From the NCBI GenBank assembly GCA_019751125.1, contig JAIENU010000124.1:1-47538 (forward strand): DNA of 47,538 bases, read 5' to 3'. The position numbers and the translations under genes are program-made. Positions within the stretch are counted from its first letter, which is position 1, and each line of letters opens with the position of its first letter. Positions 44,731 through 47,538 of the stretch are shown piece by piece. The notes below the pieces were generated by a model. The model did not search any database. It was not told the origin of the DNA and was given only the letters and a program-made list of their open reading frames with translations. This DNA is from Burkholderiales bacterium (GTDB lineage: Bacteria > Pseudomonadota > Gammaproteobacteria > Burkholderiales > SG8-41).

Positions 44731-46287
44731 CTACATCCGCAATTCGATCAGGTAAGGGCCGTTGACGGCGAGCCCGCGGCGGAATTGCACCGCCAGCTCA
44801 TCCAGTGTCGCCGCCCGCCCCGCCTCCACGCCGTAACCCCTAGCCAGCGCAAGCCAGTCCATATCGGGGCGATCCAGCGTCAGCATCGACAGTGCATTGA
44901 CGCCGGGCGCGGCCGCACCGACATTGCCCAATTCACCGAGCAGGATCTTGTAGGCGCGGTTGGCGAACACCACCATCGTCACGTCGAGATTCTCGCGCGC
45001 CATGGTCCATAAGGCCTGCAGCGTGTATTGCGCGCTGCCGTCACCCTCGAAAGCCACAACCTTGCGCCCCGGCGCGGCAACCGCGGCACCGGTGGCAGCG
45101 GCCGGTCCCCAGCCGATGGAGCCACCCATGATGTTGAGCCAGTCGTGTGGCCGTGCGCCCATCATCGCGCCGGTGAAGGCGCGGCCGCTGGTCACCGCCT
45201 CGTCGATCACCACCGCATCTTCGGGCAGCAGCGCATTGAACAACGCGCCGAGGCCTTCGAGCGTCACCGCGCCGGTGGGTAATGCCGCTTCATGGCTGGC
45301 TGCGTTGACCCGGGGCTGCGTCCTGCGCGCATCCAGTGCATCGGCCAGCGCTTCCAGTGCCTGCTGCAGGTCGGCTTCGGCACCTGCCATCGCCGTGACC
45401 TTGCAGCCCTCGGGCACCAGTACGCTGGGCTTGCCGGGATAGGCAAAAAAGGACACCGGTGTTTTCGCGCCGACCAGCACCAGCTCACCCACGTCCTTCA
45501 GCATCGCCAGCGCGGCATCCACCGCGAAGGGCAACTGCCGAACCTGCGCGCGCCCTGCACCTCGCTGCATGCGTGCATTGTTGAATTCACAGAACAGCGC
45601 ACAGCCGGTTCTCGCGGCAATGCGGCCCGCCGCTTCGAGCGCCTTGCCGCGCAGCGCGGCACCACCGAGCAGAATGGCTGCCGGCTTGCCGGAACGCAGC
45701 ACCTTCGCCGCAGCGTCGATTGCCATGTCATCCACTTTGGTCCGCGGCAACGGAGCGGACACCGTTGCCGGGCCATCGGCCTCGCCCCAGGCGGTGTCTG
45801 CGGGCAGGATCAATGTGGCGATCTGCCCCGGCGCGGTGCGTGCGGCAGCGATGGCTTTTGCGCCATCGGTGGCCACTGCCTGCGCCGAGCGCGAGGTCAG
45901 CACCCAGTCCGACATCGGCCGCGCCACGCCTTCAATGTCGGCGGTCAGCGGCGCGTCGTGCTTGATGTGGTAACTCGCATGCTCGCCGACGATATTGACG
46001 ATGCCCGAGCGCGCCTTCTTCGCGTTGTGCAGGTTGGCAAGCCCGTTGCCGAGCCCCGGCCCCAGATGCAGCAGCGTCGCTGCCGGCTTGCCGGCCATGC
46101 GGTAATAACCATCCGCTGCGCCGGTGACCACGCCCTCGAACAGGCCGAGGATGCAGCGCACACCCTCGACACGATCAAGCGCAGAGACAAAATGCATTTC
46201 GGAAGTGCCGGGATTGGCGAAGCAGACATTGACTTCACCATTGACCAGCGTGCGCACGAGGCTTTCGGCACCGTTCATTTTTATCAT
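44731..46287 (-). CDS. Thiamine-diphosphate enzyme, acetolactate-synthase-like
   Basis: 518 residues. POX/acetolactate-synthase fold: N-terminal Pyr domain with GTSEMHF and the catalytic Glu51 (LGLFEGVVTGAADGY), a central domain, and a C-terminal PP domain with FEGDGSAQYTLQALWTMAREN and NRAYKIL, the TPP/Mg motif. It is shorter than true IlvB and lacks neighbours such as ilvN, so it is more likely a decarboxylase or ligase of 2-keto acids of the IlvB-like, benzoylformate-decarboxylase-like group. Start uncertain: ATG 46287 and ATG 46278, both without a ribosome site because the dispersed element (copy B) lies there. Divergent from an amidohydrolase, perhaps in the same pathway. Confidence 0.85.
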   Translation of the reverse strand: MIKMNGAESLVRTLVNGEVNVCFANPGTSEMHFVSALDRVEGVRCILGLFEGVVTGAADGYYRMAGKPAATLLHLGPGLGNGLANLHNAKKARSGIVNIVGEHASYHIKHDAPLTADIEGVARPMSDWVLTSRSAQAVATDGAKAIAAARTAPGQIATLILPADTAWGEADGPATVSAPLPRTKVDDMAIDAAAKVLRSGKPAAILLGGAALRGKALEAAGRIAARTGCALFCEFNNARMQRGAGRAQVRQLPFAVDAALAMLKDVGELVLVGAKTPVSFFAYPGKPSVLVPEGCKVTAMAGAEADLQQALEALADALDARRTQPRVNAASHEAALPTGAVTLEGLGALFNALLPEDAVVIDEAVTSGRAFTGAMMGARPHDWLNIMGGSIGWGPAAATGAAVAAPGRKVVAFEGDGSAQYTLQALWTMARENLDVTMVVFANRAYKILLGELGNVGAAAPGVNALSMLTLDRPDMDWLALARGYGVEAGRAATLDELAVQFRRGLAVNGPYLIELRM

Positions 46288-46304
46288 TTAAAACAATGGG
46301 TTAT
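46275..46304 (-). repeat. AT-rich dispersed element, copy B
   Basis: Minus-strand core ATAACCCATTGTTTT (14 of 15). The region after it is A/T-rich but lacks the clean T-run. It covers both possible start codons of the TPP enzyme. Confidence 0.65.
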
Positions 46305-46385
46305 GAATGATCTGCGACGCAGTCTCAAAAAACGGGAATCCGCTGAAGCGCAGGCAGTGTAACGAGGCCTCACACCCCAGGACAA

Positions 46386-46407
46386 TGCACATGAACAGAA
46401 ATGTGCA
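46386..46407. promoter_or_regulatory. Palindrome in the divergent TPP-enzyme/amidohydrolase region
   Basis: TGCACAT, eight bases, ATGTGCA: perfect 7-bp arms with centres 15 bp apart. Sits about midway in the 200-bp gap between the two divergent genes, a fit place for a dimeric regulator acting on both. No regulator gene is adjacent. Confidence 0.5.
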
Positions 46408-46487
46408 CTACATGCCGCTCCACGTTCCGGACGCCTTGACGCCCCTGCATGTTCAGCATTGAATCGCGCTACTTCAACACGGAGAAC

Positions 46488-47321
46488 ATGATGCTGATCG
46501 TCGATTCACAAGTACACATCTGGGGCGCCAACACACCCGAGCGGCCGTGGCCGGCGCGCGCACATGCGCAGCGCGAAATCCCGCTCGGACACGAGCAACT
46601 GCTCAAGGACATGGACGAAGCTGGCGTTGACCGCGTGGTGATCGTGCCGCCATCCTGGGAAGGCGACCGAAACGATCTCGCGATCGAGGCCGTCAAAAAA
46701 CACCCGGACCGTTTTGCGATCATGGGCCGCTTCAATCCGGAAGCACCGGATGCGAAAACCGTGATCAAGACCTGGCTGCAGCAGCCGGGCATGTTCGGCA
46801 TGCGCTTCACTTTCCACATCCCCGTACTGCAGCAGCCGCTGGTCGAAGGCAAGTTCGACTGGGTCTGGGCCGAGGCCGAAAAACTCGGCATCCAGCTGAT
46901 GGTGCTGGTACCACAGGATTTTGTGCATGCCATCGACAAGGTGGCCGAGCGTTACCCCGGTCTGAAAATCGTGATGGACCACATGGCGCTGTCGAGCGGC
47001 AAGCCCGAGGACGAAACCTTCCGCAATTTCGACAAGCTGCTGCCGATCGCCAAACGCCCCAATGTCGCGGTCAAGGCCAGCGCCCTGCCCAGCTACATCA
47101 ACGAACCCTTCCCCTTCAGCCGCGCGCAGACCTGGGCCAAACGTGCATTCGACGCCTTCGGCCCGAAACGCCTGTTCTGGGGCAGCGACTGGTCGCGATC
47201 GCCGGTGCCGTACCGTCAGCATGTCGAGATGTGGCAGCAGGCCGACTGGCTCGGCGCCAGCGACAAGGAATGGGTGCTCGGCCGCGGCATCTGCGAGTGG
47301 CTGGGCTGGAAGATGCCCTGA
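46488..47321 (+). CDS. Amidohydrolase (TIM-barrel, amidohydrolase 2 family)
   Basis: 277 residues from ATG 46488 (ribosome site GGAGAAC). Family landmarks: metal-site region IVDSQVHIWG at the N-terminus, where the usual HxH is QxH, GRFNPEAPDA, GMRFTFHI, MVLVPQDF, the His in VMDHMALSSG, and the Asp in LFWGSDWSRS. Members are lactonases, decarboxylases or hydrolases of aromatic or sugar acids. The QVH form is common in one betaproteobacterial group with unknown substrate. Upstream ATG at 46449 would add 13 residues ahead of the ribosome site and is less likely. Divergent from the TPP enzyme. Confidence 0.86.
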   Translation: MMLIVDSQVHIWGANTPERPWPARAHAQREIPLGHEQLLKDMDEAGVDRVVIVPPSWEGDRNDLAIEAVKKHPDRFAIMGRFNPEAPDAKTVIKTWLQQPGMFGMRFTFHIPVLQQPLVEGKFDWVWAEAEKLGIQLMVLVPQDFVHAIDKVAERYPGLKIVMDHMALSSGKPEDETFRNFDKLLPIAKRPNVAVKASALPSYINEPFPFSRAQTWAKRAFDAFGPKRLFWGSDWSRSPVPYRQHVEMWQQADWLGASDKEWVLGRGICEWLGWKMP

Positions 47322-47350
47322 GTTCCGGCTCGGCCGGCCCGCCCTGAACC

Positions 47351-47538
47351 ATGTTCCGCTTCCTGTGCTTTGTCGGCATCTGTTTCGCGGTCTACTGGTT
47401 CGGGCTGCGTGAAGGCTGCGGTACCCGTGGCGCGCTGGCCTGCCCGCCTGCGGCCCTGGAGGAAGGTGTCGGCACCACGCTCGACGCCACTGAAGTCTGC
47501 CGCGACTCGGGTTATCTCTGCGCCCAGGGCCGCAACTT
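47351..47538 (+). CDS. Small Cys-containing membrane or exported protein, truncated by window end
   Basis: 62 residues visible from ATG 47351 to the edge: a hydrophobic N-terminus (FRFLCFVGICFAVYWFGL) and a Cys-rich soluble part (Cys at EGCGTRG, LACPP, VCRDSG, LCAQG). Four spaced Cys suggest disulfides in the periplasm. No family recognised; the rest lies beyond the window. Confidence 0.5.
   Translation, partial: MFRFLCFVGICFAVYWFGLREGCGTRGALACPPAALEEGVGTTLDATEVCRDSGYLCAQGRN

Overview
The window looks like chromosomal DNA of a GC-rich betaproteobacterium, most likely Burkholderiales or Rhodocyclales. The basis is a PHA module with a PhaR-type regulator, a Bug-type (tripartite tricarboxylate) receptor, the order lolC-lolD / rpfE-like-recJ / prfB-lysS, and a bamD-rluD-pgeF group. 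I saw no phage, transposase, tRNA, rRNA or CRISPR. Most genes are intact housekeeping or metabolic genes packed with 4-bp ATGA overlaps.

Layout. 1-3118 (minus): a TolC / adaptor / RND permease efflux operon, with the permease cut by the window edge. 3344-6234 (plus): a CbbQ/NorQ-type AAA+ ATPase and its CbbO/NorD-type von Willebrand partner, with no RuBisCO or NO reductase nearby. 6398-8387: a cytosolic double-PAS histidine kinase overlapping a single-domain response regulator. 8409-10009 (minus): scpA-scpB. 10206-13639 (minus): comEC, a LysE-type exporter and a small membrane protein. 13713-15275 (plus): DUF2062 protein, an AlkA-like glycosylase and a small membrane protein. 15276-17208 (minus): lolC/E-lolD. 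17398-25828 (plus): rpfE-like gene, recJ, an exported spermidine-synthase-like protein, prfB with its programmed +1 frameshift, lysS and acetoacetyl-CoA synthetase. 25992-29529: a glycine-zipper protein with a terminator, then a copper cluster (copA, copZ, csoR) whose promoter carries a clear CsoR-like operator. 29548-33026: bamD, divergent rluD-pgeF and a ZIP metal transporter. 33104-36435: phaC, phaB, phaR. 36499-39653: rimO, a DUF1232 protein and a membrane-anchored TAXI protein. 39678-42115: phosphonoacetate hydrolase divergent from a Bug receptor. 42129-47321: TPP enzyme, methyltransferase and DinG-like helicase on the minus strand, with a divergent amidohydrolase. A truncated small membrane protein ends the window.

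Functional links. phaC, phaB, phaR and acetoacetyl-CoA synthetase together point to storage and re-use of polyhydroxybutyrate; phaA is not present here. CsoR very probably represses copA-copZ-csoR through the palindrome between the -35 and -10. The phosphonoacetate hydrolase and the Bug receptor may form a small phosphonate-use unit.

The least expected signals are two families of short dispersed repeats. One is an AT-rich element with a 15-bp core (ATAAGCCATTGTTTT) followed in the best copies by a T-run. Six good and two weak copies align without gaps over 30 positions; all but one lie between genes or at a gene start. The other is a GC-rich palindromic unit (core AAGTCCCCTTGGGG) that sits in frame inside two proteins: three tandem 27-bp units in recJ and one copy in copA. 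I cannot assign a function to either.
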